DNA from: Azospirillum sp. TSH58
GTDB taxonomy: Bacteria > Pseudomonadota > Alphaproteobacteria > Azospirillales > Azospirillaceae
Reading direction: 5' to 3'
Assembly: GCF_003119115.1 (NCBI RefSeq)
Contig: NZ_CP022367.1
Coordinates: forward strand, 1 to 64,000
DNA: 64,000 bases
The notes beneath the pieces are model-generated. The model was not told where the DNA came from, did not search any database, and saw only the letters and a list, made by a program, of their open reading frames with translations. Both the position numbers and the translations under genes were made by a program. Shown in pieces: positions 52,258-61,688 of this stretch (its first letter is position 1; the number at the start of each line of letters is the position of its first letter).

Positions 52258-55200
52258 ATGCCGATCACCCGCATCAGCGTCGACAACCCCGTCTTCGCCA
52301 CCATGATGATGGTGGCGCTGATGGTGCTGGGCCTGTTCTCCTACAACCGGCTGGGCGTCGACCAGTTTCCGGACGTGGATTTCCCGCTGGTCGTCGTCTC
52401 CACCGAATATCCCGGCGCCAGCCCGGAATCGGTCGAGACCGACGTCACCCGCCCCATCGAGGACGCGGTCAACACCATCGCCGGCATCAAGACGCTGACC
52501 TCCCGCTCCTATGAGAGCCAGTCGGTGGTGATCGCCGAGTTCGACCTGAAGACCGCCTCCACCCAGGCGTTGCAGGACGTGCGCGAGAAGGTGTCGGCCC
52601 TGCGCCCCAAGTTCCGGGACGAGGTGAAGGACCCGCAGATCACCCGTTTCAACCCGGACGACCAGCCCATCCTCTCGCTCGCGGTCAAGTCGGACATCCG
52701 CAGCTTGCGCGACCTGACCACCATGACCGACCAGATCGTCCTGAAGCGCCTGCAGAACGTGCGCGGCGTCGGTCGGGCGACCATCGCCGGCGGGGTCAAG
52801 CGGCAGGTCCAGGTGCGGCTGCGCCCCGAACGGCTGGAGGCGCTGGGCGTCGGCGTCGATCAGGTGCTCAAGGCGATCCGCGACGAGAACCAGGACATCC
52901 CCGCCGGCACCGTCTCGGGCAACGGGGCGGAGCGCGTCGTCCAGGTGGACGGGCGGGTGATCAACCCGCGGGAGCTTCTCGACATCATCGTCACGCGCCG
53001 CGGCGGCGAGCCGGTGCGGCTGCGCCAGGTCGCCGAGGTGCTGGACGGCCAGGAGGAGCAGGACTCCGTCGCCCTGTTCAACGGACAGCCGGCGCTGGCC
53101 GTCGATGTGGTGAAGATCCAGGGCTCCAACACGGTGGAGGTGGCGCGCGGCCTCTACAAGGCGCTGGACGAGCTTCGCCGCGACGGCTCCCTGCCCTCCG
53201 ACGTCGCCCTGGAGGTGGTGCGCGACACCTCGCGCGGGATCACCAATTCGCTGAGCAACGTGCAGCGCACGCTGGTCGAGGGCGGCGTGCTGACCATCGC
53301 CATCGTCATGATCTTCCTGGGGTCCTGGCGCAGCACGGTGATCACGGCGCTGACCCTGCCGGTGGCGGTGATGGGCACCTTCGGCGTTCTGGCGGCCTTC
53401 GGCTTCACGCTGAACACGATGACGCTGATGGCGCTGTCGCTGGCCATCGGCATCCTGATCGACGACGCCATCGTGGTGCGCGAGAACATCATGCGCCACC
53501 TCGGCAAGGGCCAGGGGCACCGGCAGGCGGCGCTGGACGGCACCAAGGAGATCGGGCTGGCGGTCCTGGCGACCACGCTGACCATCGTCGCGGTGTTCCT
53601 GCCCGTCGCCTTCATGGGCGGCATCATCGGGCGCTTCTTCCTGCAGTTCGGCATCACCGTGTCGGCGGCGGTGCTGATCTCGCTGTTCGTGTCCTTCACG
53701 CTGGACCCGATGCTGTCCAGCCTGTGGTACGACCCGGCGGCCCATGGGCGGCACGGGCGCGGCGTCTTCGGTCGCTTCGCGGCGGGGTTCCAGGCCGCCT
53801 TCGACGCGCTGGCGCGGGTCTATGGCCGGACGCTGCGCTGGGCGCTGCGCTGGCGCTGGCTGGTCCTGCTGATGGCGCTCGGGATCTTCGTCGGCAGCTT
53901 CTTCCTGGTGCCGCGCATCGGCGTGGAGTTCGTCCCCGCCGCCGACCTCGGGGAATCCATCGTCGATGTGGAGACGCCGGTCGGCTCCTCGCTCGACTAC
54001 ACGGCGGCCAAGCTGCGGCAGGTGGAGGCGGCGATCCGCGAGTTTCCGGAGGTCGCCTACACCTACTCCACGGTCAACACGGGCGCGTCGGTCGGCAAGA
54101 ACCGGGGCAGCGTCTATGTCCGGCTGAAGCCGATCGACCAGCGCACGCGCACGCCGAACACGCTGGCCCCGCCGCTGCGCGAGCGGCTGTCGGCGATCCC
54201 CGGCGTCCAGATCGGCATCGGCATCCCCGGCGTCGGCGGCGTGCAGAAGCAGATCCAGGTGTCCGTCCAGGGCCGCGACATCGCGGAGCTGGACCGCATC
54301 GGCAAGCAGGTGACCGCCGCCATGGCCGGCATCCGCGGCTTCGTGGACGTGGACGTCAGCCTGAAGGCCGCCAAGCCGACCCTGTCGGTGCGGCTGGAGC
54401 GCGATCTGGCGAGCGATCTCGGCGTCGGGACGGCGCAGGTGGCGAACACGCTGCGCCCCCTCTTCGCCGGGGACAAGGTGTCCACCTGGAAGGCGCCGGA
54501 CGGCGAGACCTACGACGTTCTGGTCCGCCTGCCGGAAAACGACCGGGTGGGCCGCGCCGACCTCGACCGCATCTACCTGACCGGCTCCAACGACGCCGAG
54601 GGGGCGCCGCGCATGGTGCCGCTGTCGCAGGTCAGCCGGGTCGAGACGACGCTCGGCGCCTCGCAGATCAACCGCCGCGACCTGTCGCGCGAGGTGAACG
54701 TGCAGGCCAACGTCCAGGGCCGTCCGGCCGGCGACGCCGGCAAGGAGCTTCAGGCGGCCATCGCGGAGATCAAGCTGCCGCCCGGCTACCGCATCGTCTT
54801 CGGCGGCTCGACCAAGGACATCGCCGAGACGTCGGCCTACGCTACCCAGGCGCTGCTGCTGGCGGTGATCCTGATCTACCTGATCCTGGCCTCGCAGTTC
54901 GGCAGCTTCCTCCAGCCCATCGCGATCATGATGTCGCTGCCGCTGTCGCTGGTCGGGGTGTTCCTGGGGCTTCTCGTCGCCGGGTCGACGCTGAACATCT
55001 TCAGCGCCATCGGCTTCATCATGCTGATGGGTCTGGTGACCAAGAACGCCATCCTGCTGGTCGACTTCGCCAACCAGGCCCGCGCCCGTGGGGTGGACCT
55101 GCGCGACGCGGTGGTGGAGGCCGGCATCATCCGCCTGCGGCCCATCGTCATGACCACCATGGCGATGATCTTCGGCATGATCCCGCTGGCGCTCGGCATC

Positions 55201-55404
55201 GGCGAGGGCGCGCAGCAGCGGGCGCCCATGGCCCACGCGGTGATCGGCGGCCTCATCAGCTCCACCCTGCTCACCCTGCTGGTGGTCCCGGTGATCCTCA
55301 CCTACCTCGACGCGCTGTCCCGGCGCCTCAAGCGCTGGTTCGCCCACAAGGACCCGGACGCCGTGGCGCACGGCACGGCGGCACAGGGCACGGCGGCGGA
55401 GTAG
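52258..55404 (+). CDS. RND efflux pump, inner-membrane transporter (HAE1-type)
   Basis: This is a 1048-residue proton-driven transporter with 12 helices and two large periplasmic loops. Proton-relay residues are present: the two Asp in AIGILIDDAIVVRENIM (TM4) and the Lys in GLVTKNAILLVDFA (TM10). PITRISVDNPVFATMMMVAL is the usual RND opening. It forms a trimer with the upstream adaptor. The substrate range is not deducible, and the sequence is closer to general HAE1 pumps than to heavy-metal CzcA types. Confidence 0.95.
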   Translation: MPITRISVDNPVFATMMMVALMVLGLFSYNRLGVDQFPDVDFPLVVVSTEYPGASPESVETDVTRPIEDAVNTIAGIKTLTSRSYESQSVVIAEFDLKTASTQALQDVREKVSALRPKFRDEVKDPQITRFNPDDQPILSLAVKSDIRSLRDLTTMTDQIVLKRLQNVRGVGRATIAGGVKRQVQVRLRPERLEALGVGVDQVLKAIRDENQDIPAGTVSGNGAERVVQVDGRVINPRELLDIIVTRRGGEPVRLRQVAEVLDGQEEQDSVALFNGQPALAVDVVKIQGSNTVEVARGLYKALDELRRDGSLPSDVALEVVRDTSRGITNSLSNVQRTLVEGGVLTIAIVMIFLGSWRSTVITALTLPVAVMGTFGVLAAFGFTLNTMTLMALSLAIGILIDDAIVVRENIMRHLGKGQGHRQAALDGTKEIGLAVLATTLTIVAVFLPVAFMGGIIGRFFLQFGITVSAAVLISLFVSFTLDPMLSSLWYDPAAHGRHGRGVFGRFAAGFQAAFDALARVYGRTLRWALRWRWLVLLMALGIFVGSFFLVPRIGVEFVPAADLGESIVDVETPVGSSLDYTAAKLRQVEAAIREFPEVAYTYSTVNTGASVGKNRGSVYVRLKPIDQRTRTPNTLAPPLRERLSAIPGVQIGIGIPGVGGVQKQIQVSVQGRDIAELDRIGKQVTAAMAGIRGFVDVDVSLKAAKPTLSVRLERDLASDLGVGTAQVANTLRPLFAGDKVSTWKAPDGETYDVLVRLPENDRVGRADLDRIYLTGSNDAEGAPRMVPLSQVSRVETTLGASQINRRDLSREVNVQANVQGRPAGDAGKELQAAIAEIKLPPGYRIVFGGSTKDIAETSAYATQALLLAVILIYLILASQFGSFLQPIAIMMSLPLSLVGVFLGLLVAGSTLNIFSAIGFIMLMGLVTKNAILLVDFANQARARGVDLRDAVVEAGIIRLRPIVMTTMAMIFGMIPLALGIGEGAQQRAPMAHAVIGGLISSTLLTLLVVPVILTYLDALSRRLKRWFAHKDPDAVAHGTAAQGTAAE

Positions 55405-55407
55405 TCA

Positions 55408-56157
55408 TCACCCCAGATGCTCCAGCAGCAGGAACAGCCCGAGCGCCAGCAGACCGAGGAAGAAGCAGCGCCGGAACACCTCCGCCCGCACCCGCCGGCG
55501 GAGGCTCTGGCCGAGCGCCATCCCGGCCAGGGCCGGCAGCAGCGACGCCAGTGATCCCCAGGCCAGCGTGCCGTCGAACAGCCCGTGCTGCGCCAGCCCG
55601 GCGGCCAGCGCCAGAGTGGACACCGTGAAGGACAGGCCGAGCGCCTGGATCAGCCGGTCGCGCTCCAGCTCCAGCGCCTGGAGGTAGGGCACGGCGGGGA
55701 TGACGAAGACCCCGGTTGCCGCCGTCACCACCCCGGTCGCCACGCCGACCAGCGGCGACAGCCAGGATTCCGCAGCCGGCGGCACCCGCAGCGGCAGCTT
55801 CACCAGACCGGCCACGGCGTAGAGCGCCAGCGCTCCGCCCAACGCCGCGGCAGCCTGCCCCGAGGAGGCGCCGGCCAGCAGCCCCGCCCCGGCCCAGGTG
55901 CCCAGCGTGATCCCCAGCATCATCGGCCAGAACCGCTCGATGGTGGCGCCCAGGCCGGGGCCGAAGGCCAACTGCCAGAGATTCGTCACCAGCGAAGGCA
56001 CGATGAGGATCACCGCCGCCTCGGCGGGCGGCATGACGAGGCCGAGCAGACCCATGGCGACGGTCGGCAGGCCCAGGCCGATCATGCCCTTGACGAACCC
56101 GGCCAGCAGGAAGGTGAAGGCCATGGCGGCGACGATGAGGAGAGGAAGGTCGGTCAT
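55408..56157 (-). CDS. TauE/SafE family sulfite/sulfonate exporter-like protein
   Basis: This is a 249-residue inner-membrane protein with about eight helices in two similar halves. FLLAGFVKGMIGLGLPTVAM and GVATGVVTAATGVFVIPAVP are the two repeated signature loops of TauE/SafE (DUF81). The ATG at 56157 puts the first helix at the N-terminus. A longer start at 56226 would run into the divergent LysR promoter. The 101-nt gap to the divergent lysR gene is probably the shared control region. Only 3 nt separate its stop from the RND pump stop. Confidence 0.9.
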   Translation of the reverse strand: MTDLPLLIVAAMAFTFLLAGFVKGMIGLGLPTVAMGLLGLVMPPAEAAVILIVPSLVTNLWQLAFGPGLGATIERFWPMMLGITLGTWAGAGLLAGASSGQAAAALGGALALYAVAGLVKLPLRVPPAAESWLSPLVGVATGVVTAATGVFVIPAVPYLQALELERDRLIQALGLSFTVSTLALAAGLAQHGLFDGTLAWGSLASLLPALAGMALGQSLRRRVRAEVFRRCFFLGLLALGLFLLLEHLG

Positions 56158-56258
56158 GATCACCACTTGAAGCCCGGCGACGGCTTCCGGCAATGTGGAT
56201 GTCACGCAGCCAGCCTTCGGCTCCAACGAAGGCTGAACCTCCGCCGGAGACCGCGCCC

Positions 56259-57167
56259 ATGCGCTTCGACCTGACCGACCTGCGGCTGTTCCTGAACGTG
56301 GCGGAGGCGGAGAGCATCACCCACGGCGCGGAGCGCACGCACCTCGCCCTCGCCTCCGCGAGCGCGCGCATCCGCGGCATGGAGGAGACGCTCGGCGTGC
56401 CGCTGCTGGAGCGCGGGCGGCGCGGCGTCAGCCCGACCCCGGCGGGACAGGCGCTCGTCCACCACGCCCGGCTTCTCCTCCAGCAGGTGGAGCGGATGCG
56501 GGGCGAGCTGGGCGATTACGCGAAGGGGCTGAAGGGGCATGTCCGGCTGCTGTCCAACACCGCCGCCCTGGCCGAATTCCTGCCCGAGGCCCTGGCGCCC
56601 TTCCTGGCCGCCCACCCGAACATCGACATAGATCTGGAGGAGAGGCCCAGCCACGAGATCGTGCGGGCGGTTGCGGAGGGGCTGGCCGACGCCGGGGTGG
56701 TGTCCGACCACGCCGACCTGTCGGGACTTGAGGCCTTTCCCTTCCGCACCGACCGCATGGTGCTGGTCACGCCGCACGGCCACCCGCTGGCGAACCGCCG
56801 CAACGTCGCCTTGCGCGAGGTTCTGGAGGAGGATTTCGTCGGGCTGGCGGCGCGCAACGCCCTTCAGCAGCACATCAACGAGCACGCCATCCGCGCCGGC
56901 CACCCGCTGAAGCTGCGCGTGCGCGTGCGAGGCTTCGACGGGATCTGCCGGATGGTCGAGCAGGGGGTGGGGCTCGGCATCGTCCCGGAAGCCTCGGCGA
57001 AACGCTGCCGCCGCTTCACGAAGATCCGCACGGTGCGCCTCACCGATCCCTGGGCGGTGCGCTCGCTGGTCGTCTGCGTCCGCCGGCTGGACGCCCTGCC
57101 CGGCCACAGCCGCGAGTTGGTGAAGCGGCTGGCGGGCGTACCGCCATGCGCAACCCCCTCACCCTGA
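56259..57167 (+). CDS. LysR-family regulator divergent to the TauE-like gene
   Basis: This is a 302-residue LysR-type regulator. The winged helix opens MRFDLTDLRLFLNVAEAESI and continues THGAERTHLALASASARIRG. The effector domain includes EFLPEALAPFLAAHPNIDID and RMVEQGVGLGIVPEASA. It is divergent from the TauE/SafE gene with 101 nt between starts, the classic arrangement for regulator and target. Its stop abuts a palindromic repeat. Confidence 0.93.
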   Translation: MRFDLTDLRLFLNVAEAESITHGAERTHLALASASARIRGMEETLGVPLLERGRRGVSPTPAGQALVHHARLLLQQVERMRGELGDYAKGLKGHVRLLSNTAALAEFLPEALAPFLAAHPNIDIDLEERPSHEIVRAVAEGLADAGVVSDHADLSGLEAFPFRTDRMVLVTPHGHPLANRRNVALREVLEEDFVGLAARNALQQHINEHAIRAGHPLKLRVRVRGFDGICRMVEQGVGLGIVPEASAKRCRRFTKIRTVRLTDPWAVRSLVVCVRRLDALPGHSRELVKRLAGVPPCATPSP

Positions 57168-57195
57168 CCCTCTCCCCGGAGGGGAGAGGGGAATC
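57150..57195 (+). repeat. C/G-rich hairpin repeat, copy 2, probable terminator
   Basis: CCCTCTCCCC (57168-57177) pairs perfectly with GGGGAGAGGG (57181-57190) around GGA, starting one base after the lysR stop. Together with CAACCCCCTCACCCTGA before it, it resembles the copy at 338-371. It sits between convergent genes and may end transcription from both sides. Confidence 0.6.
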
Positions 57196-57221
57196 GCTCC
57201 GAGGAGCGGGATGGCGTTCCC

Positions 57222-60200
57222 TCATTCCGCTCCCGGCACCGGGTGCGGCGCCTCCGGGGCGACTCCGCCGCGGCGCTTCCACAGGCGGGTGACCGCGTTG
57301 CCGGCGTCCTCCATGTAGAGGAACAGCACCGGCGTGATGTAGAGGGTCAGGATCTGCGACACGCACAGGCCGCCGACCACCGCGAGGCCGAGCGGCTGGC
57401 GAAGCTCCGCGGCGGCGCCGTGGGCCACGGCGATGGGCAGGGTGCCCATGATCGCCGCCATCGTCGTCATCATGATCGGGCGGAAGCGCAGCAGACAGGC
57501 CTGCTCGATCGCCTCGCGCGCGGTCATGCCCTGGTTGCGCTGCGCGTCGATGGCGAAGTCGATCATCATGATCGCGTTCTTCTTCACGATGCCGATCAGC
57601 ATCAGGATGCCGATGATCGCGATGACGCTCAGCTCCTGCCCGAACACCATCAGCGTGGCGAGCGCCCCGATGGCCGCGGACGGCAGGCCGGACAGGATGG
57701 TCAGCGGGTGGATGAAGCTCTCGTACAGCACGCCGAGAACGATGTAGATCACCAGCACCGCCGCCAGCAGCAGCAGACCCTGGCTCTTCTGCGCGTCCTC
57801 GAACACCTGGGCGGTGCCGGCGAAGCCGGTGGTGATGCCCGGCGGCAGGGCCATCTCAAGCTCCGCCTGCCGGACGGCGTTCACCGCCTCGCCCAGCGAA
57901 TGGCCGGGCGCCACGTTGAAGGACAGGGTGACGGCGGGAAGCTGGCCCTGATGGTTGACCGTCAGCGGCCCGGCGGTGCGCTGCACGCTGGCGAAGGCAT
58001 CCAGCGGCACCAGCTTGCCGGAGCCGGAGCGCACATAGATGCGCGACAGGGCGTTGTCGTCCTGCTGGTACTTCGGCGCCAGCTCGATCAGCACCTGATA
58101 GTCGTTGGTCGGCGTGTAGATCGTCGAGACCTGCCGCTGGCCGAAGGCGCTGTAGAGGGTGGAACGCACCTGATCGATGCCGATGCCCAGCGTGGCGGCC
58201 TTCTCCCGGTCCACATGCACATAGGCCTGTGGGCTGTTGAGCTGGAGGTCGCTGGTCACGTCCTGAAGGATCGGGATGTCGTGCATCGCCCGCTCCAGCC
58301 GTCCGGACCAGGCGTAAAGCTCCTCCGTGTTCAGGCCCTGGATCGTGTACTGGAACTCGTTCTTGGACGAACGGCCGCCGATGCGCAGATTCTGCACCGG
58401 CTGCATGTAGACCGCCATGCCGGGAATGCCGGCGAGCTGGCGGCGAAGCTGCTGGATCACCTCGCCCGCCGGCGGGCGCTCGGCGCGCGGCTTCAGCACG
58501 ACGAACATGCGGCCGGTGTTGACCGAATTGCCGCCGATGGCGACCGACGAGGTCATGTCGGCCACCGCCGGGTGGGCCTGGATGATCCGCGCCACCTCCT
58601 GCTGCCGCTCGGCCATGGCCGGGAAGGAGATGTCGGGGGCCGCCTCCGTCGAGACGGTGATCTGGCCGATGTCCTCGGTCGGGAAGAAGCCCTTGGGGAT
58701 CGCCTGGAACAGCAGGGCGGAGCCGACCACCGTCGCGATCATGACGAGCCCCATCACCGGGCGGTGCCTCAGCGCCAGCCGCAGGGTCACGGCGTAGCCG
58801 CGGTGCAGCGCGCTGAACCCGCCCTCCAGGACGCGCCCGAACCAGCCCTCCTTGGCGCCGTGCGGCTCGTGGGTCAGCATGCGCGCGCACATCATCGGTG
58901 TCAGGGTCAGCGCCACGAAGGCCGACGCGCTGATCGCCATGGTCACCACCAGGGCGAACTCGTGGAAGACACGCCCGACCACACCGCCCATCAGCAGGAT
59001 CGGGATGAAGACCGCCACCAGCGACACGGTGATGGAGATGATGGTGAAGCCGATCTCGCGCGAGCCCTTCAGGGCCGCCTCGAAGGGCTGCATCCCCTCT
59101 TCGACGTAGCGGACGATGTTCTCCATCATCACGATGGCGTCATCGACGACGAGGCCGACCGCCAGCGTCAGCGCCATCAGCGAGATGTTGTCGATGGAGA
59201 AGCCCATCAGATGCATCCCGCCCGCCGTCGCGATCAGCGAGATCGGGACGGTCAGCGCCGGGATCATCGTCGCCGTCAGCCGGCGCAGGAACAGGAAGAT
59301 GACCAGCACGACCAGCGCGATGGTCAGGCCCAGCGTGAACTGCACGTCCTCCACCGCCTCGCGGATCGAGGTGGAACGGTCGTTCACCACCTCCACCTTC
59401 GCGCTGGGCGGAAGCTGCGCGCGGAAAGTGGGCAGCAGGTTGCGCACCCGGTCCACCACGTCCACCGTGTTGGCGTCGGGCTGGCGCTGCACGGCCATGA
59501 CGATTGCGCGGGTGCCGTTGTGCCAGCTCGCCGTGCGGGCGTTCTCCACGCTGTCCAGCACGTTCGCCACGTCGCCCAGCCGGACCGGGGCGCCGTTGCG
59601 GTAGGCGACGATCAGGCCGCGGAAGGCCTCGGCGTCGGGAAGCTGCGGGTTGGCGGCGAGGACGAGCTGCTGCTTGGCGCCGGACAGCGTGCCGACCGGG
59701 GTGTTGGCGTTGGCGGCGGCCAGCGCCTTCTGAAGCTCGTCGATGCCGATGCCGCGCACCGCCAGCGCGTTGGGGTCCACCTGCACGCGCACGGCGTATT
59801 TCTGCGCGCCGTAGATCTGCACCTGGGCGACGCCCGGCAGGGTGGCGACCTTGGGCTGGACCGCGGTTTCCGCGAAGTCGTTCAGCGAGGACAGCGTCAG
59901 CGTCGGCGACGAGAGCGCCAGCATCAGCACCGGCTGGTCGGCCGGGTTCACCTTGCGGTAGCTGGGCGCGGTGGTCATCTCCGCCGGCAGGCGGCGCTGG
60001 GTGCGGGCGATGGCCGCCTGCACGTCCTGGGCGGCGGCGTCGATGTCGCGCTCCAGAACGAACTGGATGGTGATGGAGGTGTTGCCGAGGCTCGACGTCG
60101 AGGTGATCGTGTCGATGCCGGCGATGGTCGAGAACTCGCGCTCCAGCGGGCTGGCGACCGAAGCCGCCATGGTCTCCGGGCTGGCGCCGGGCAGCGTGGC

Positions 60201-60344
60201 GGAGACGTTGATGACCGGGAAGTCGACCCGCGGCAGCGCCGCGACGGGCAACTGGCGGTAGGCCGCGAGGCCCCCCAGAACCAGCGCCGCCGTCAACAGG
60301 ATGGTCATCACCGGACGGCGGATGCACAGCTCCGAGAGGGTCAT
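57222..60344 (-). CDS. RND multidrug efflux transporter (MdtB/MdtC-like)
   Basis: This is a 1040-residue transporter. MTLSELCIRRPVMTILLTAA and LPRVDFPVINVSATLPGASP match the MdtB/MdtC branch. TM4 reads LAVGLVVDDAIVMMENIVRY (Asp pair), and TM10 reads GIVKKNAIMMIDFAIDAQRN (Lys). E. coli MdtB and MdtC form a mixed trimer; here only one such gene is present, suggesting a homotrimer. It overlaps the adaptor gene by 4 nt. It converges with lysR. No outer-membrane channel gene is present. Confidence 0.95.
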   Translation of the reverse strand: MTLSELCIRRPVMTILLTAALVLGGLAAYRQLPVAALPRVDFPVINVSATLPGASPETMAASVASPLEREFSTIAGIDTITSTSSLGNTSITIQFVLERDIDAAAQDVQAAIARTQRRLPAEMTTAPSYRKVNPADQPVLMLALSSPTLTLSSLNDFAETAVQPKVATLPGVAQVQIYGAQKYAVRVQVDPNALAVRGIGIDELQKALAAANANTPVGTLSGAKQQLVLAANPQLPDAEAFRGLIVAYRNGAPVRLGDVANVLDSVENARTASWHNGTRAIVMAVQRQPDANTVDVVDRVRNLLPTFRAQLPPSAKVEVVNDRSTSIREAVEDVQFTLGLTIALVVLVIFLFLRRLTATMIPALTVPISLIATAGGMHLMGFSIDNISLMALTLAVGLVVDDAIVMMENIVRYVEEGMQPFEAALKGSREIGFTIISITVSLVAVFIPILLMGGVVGRVFHEFALVVTMAISASAFVALTLTPMMCARMLTHEPHGAKEGWFGRVLEGGFSALHRGYAVTLRLALRHRPVMGLVMIATVVGSALLFQAIPKGFFPTEDIGQITVSTEAAPDISFPAMAERQQEVARIIQAHPAVADMTSSVAIGGNSVNTGRMFVVLKPRAERPPAGEVIQQLRRQLAGIPGMAVYMQPVQNLRIGGRSSKNEFQYTIQGLNTEELYAWSGRLERAMHDIPILQDVTSDLQLNSPQAYVHVDREKAATLGIGIDQVRSTLYSAFGQRQVSTIYTPTNDYQVLIELAPKYQQDDNALSRIYVRSGSGKLVPLDAFASVQRTAGPLTVNHQGQLPAVTLSFNVAPGHSLGEAVNAVRQAELEMALPPGITTGFAGTAQVFEDAQKSQGLLLLAAVLVIYIVLGVLYESFIHPLTILSGLPSAAIGALATLMVFGQELSVIAIIGILMLIGIVKKNAIMMIDFAIDAQRNQGMTAREAIEQACLLRFRPIMMTTMAAIMGTLPIAVAHGAAAELRQPLGLAVVGGLCVSQILTLYITPVLFLYMEDAGNAVTRLWKRRGGVAPEAPHPVPGAE

Positions 60345-61525
60345 GACGCGCCTCCGGTGAGCGGAGCCTTGCCGTTGGCGCCCTCCTTGCCGCCGTTCTT
60401 GGCGGCGGCGACCTTGGCGCCGGGATAGAGGCGGGACTGGCCATCGACCACCACGCGCTCACCGGCCTGAAGCCCGTCGGCGATGACGACGAGGCCGTCC
60501 TGGCTGCGCGCCACGGCGATGTTGCGGATCTCCACCGTGTCGTCCGGCTTGACCACATAGACGAACCGGCCCTGCTGGCCGGTCTGCACCGCCTCCTCCG
60601 GCAGGGTCAGGGCCTGCGGCTCGACCCGCAGGGTCAGGACCACATCGACGAACTGGCCGGGCCACAGCCGGGTGTCGGCGTTGGTGAACTGGCCCTTCAC
60701 CAGGATCGTGCCGGTCTGCTGGTCGACCTGGCTGTCCACGAAGTTCAGGACGCCCTCGGCCGGGGGAACGGCGGCGCCGGGAATGCCGGCGGTGACCGCC
60801 AGCGTGCTCGTCTCCATCGCCGCGCGGATGGTCGGCAGGTGGCGTTCCGGAACGTTGAAGGCGACGGTGATCGGGCGGAGCTGGGTCAGCGTGACCAGCG
60901 GCGTGGCGTCCGCCCCGCGCACCATCGTGCCGGGCTTGGCGTTCACGGCGCCGGTGCGCCCGTCCATGGGGGCGGTGATGCGGGTGAAGCTGAGCGACAC
61001 CTTGGCCGCCTCGATGGCCGCCTGACCGGCCTTCACCGTGGCCTCCAGCGCGTCGGCGGCGGCCACGGCGGCGTCGTACTGCTGGCGGGCCACGGTGTTG
61101 GAGCGGACGAGCTGCTCGTAGCGCTTCACGTCGCCGCGCGCCTTGTCGAGATTGGCGCGGTCGCGCTCCAGATTGGCCTGGGCCTGACGGAGCTGCGCCT
61201 CCAGCGCGCGGGAGTCGAGGGTGAACAGCAGGTCGCCCGCCTTCACCTCCTGCCCCTCGGTGAAGTGGACCGTCTCGACGACCGAATCGACGCGTGCCTT
61301 GATGGCGATGGCGGCCACCGGCTGGACCGAGCCGATGGTGCCCAGCCGCTCCGGCACCGCGCGCCTCTCGGCCGCCTGGATGACCACCGGCAGCGCGCGC
61401 GGTCCCGCCGGGGTGGCGGCCTTCGCGGTCTGCGCGTCGGCCCCGCCCGCCCGGTGCGTGTACCAGTAGCCGCCACCGATCAGCGCGGCCAGCAGGAGCG
61501 CAAACAGCACTATGCGTTTCGTCAC
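60341..61525 (-). CDS. RND efflux membrane-fusion protein (MdtA-like)
   Basis: This is a 394-residue adaptor. The GTG at 61525 is chosen because GGGAG lies six nt upstream and the anchor VLFALLLAALIGGGYWY follows directly. Lipoyl half-motifs are IKARVDSVVETVHFTEGQEV and ITAPMDGRTGAVNAKPGTMV, with a helical hairpin of about 90 residues between them. The LRPITVAFNVPERHLPTIRA segment is typical of MdtA. The 163-nt gap to the divergent lysR gene holds a direct repeat GTAACAG-ACT-GTAACAG (61643-61659). Confidence 0.93.
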   Translation of the reverse strand: MTKRIVLFALLLAALIGGGYWYTHRAGGADAQTAKAATPAGPRALPVVIQAAERRAVPERLGTIGSVQPVAAIAIKARVDSVVETVHFTEGQEVKAGDLLFTLDSRALEAQLRQAQANLERDRANLDKARGDVKRYEQLVRSNTVARQQYDAAVAAADALEATVKAGQAAIEAAKVSLSFTRITAPMDGRTGAVNAKPGTMVRGADATPLVTLTQLRPITVAFNVPERHLPTIRAAMETSTLAVTAGIPGAAVPPAEGVLNFVDSQVDQQTGTILVKGQFTNADTRLWPGQFVDVVLTLRVEPQALTLPEEAVQTGQQGRFVYVVKPDDTVEIRNIAVARSQDGLVVIADGLQAGERVVVDGQSRLYPGAKVAAAKNGGKEGANGKAPLTGGAS

Positions 61526-61688
61526 ATCGAACTCCCGGTAGGGCTGCCCGGTCCGGCCGGAGCGCACCATCCTGCCACAAGGCAATGCGGCCCATTATCG
61601 CAGGAGAGGCTTTGCAGGTTAATGTCCATCCTACAGCCAATTGGTAACAGACTGTAACAGCGGCTATGGGCTGCGGAGCGATTCGGCG

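Noticed and set aside
52228..55371. A 1047-codon open frame on the minus strand, with similar ones opposite the other RND pump and tex
   Set aside because: It lies wholly opposite a clear RND transporter and has the His/Arg/Gly/Asp-rich composition of an antisense frame in 68% GC coding DNA.
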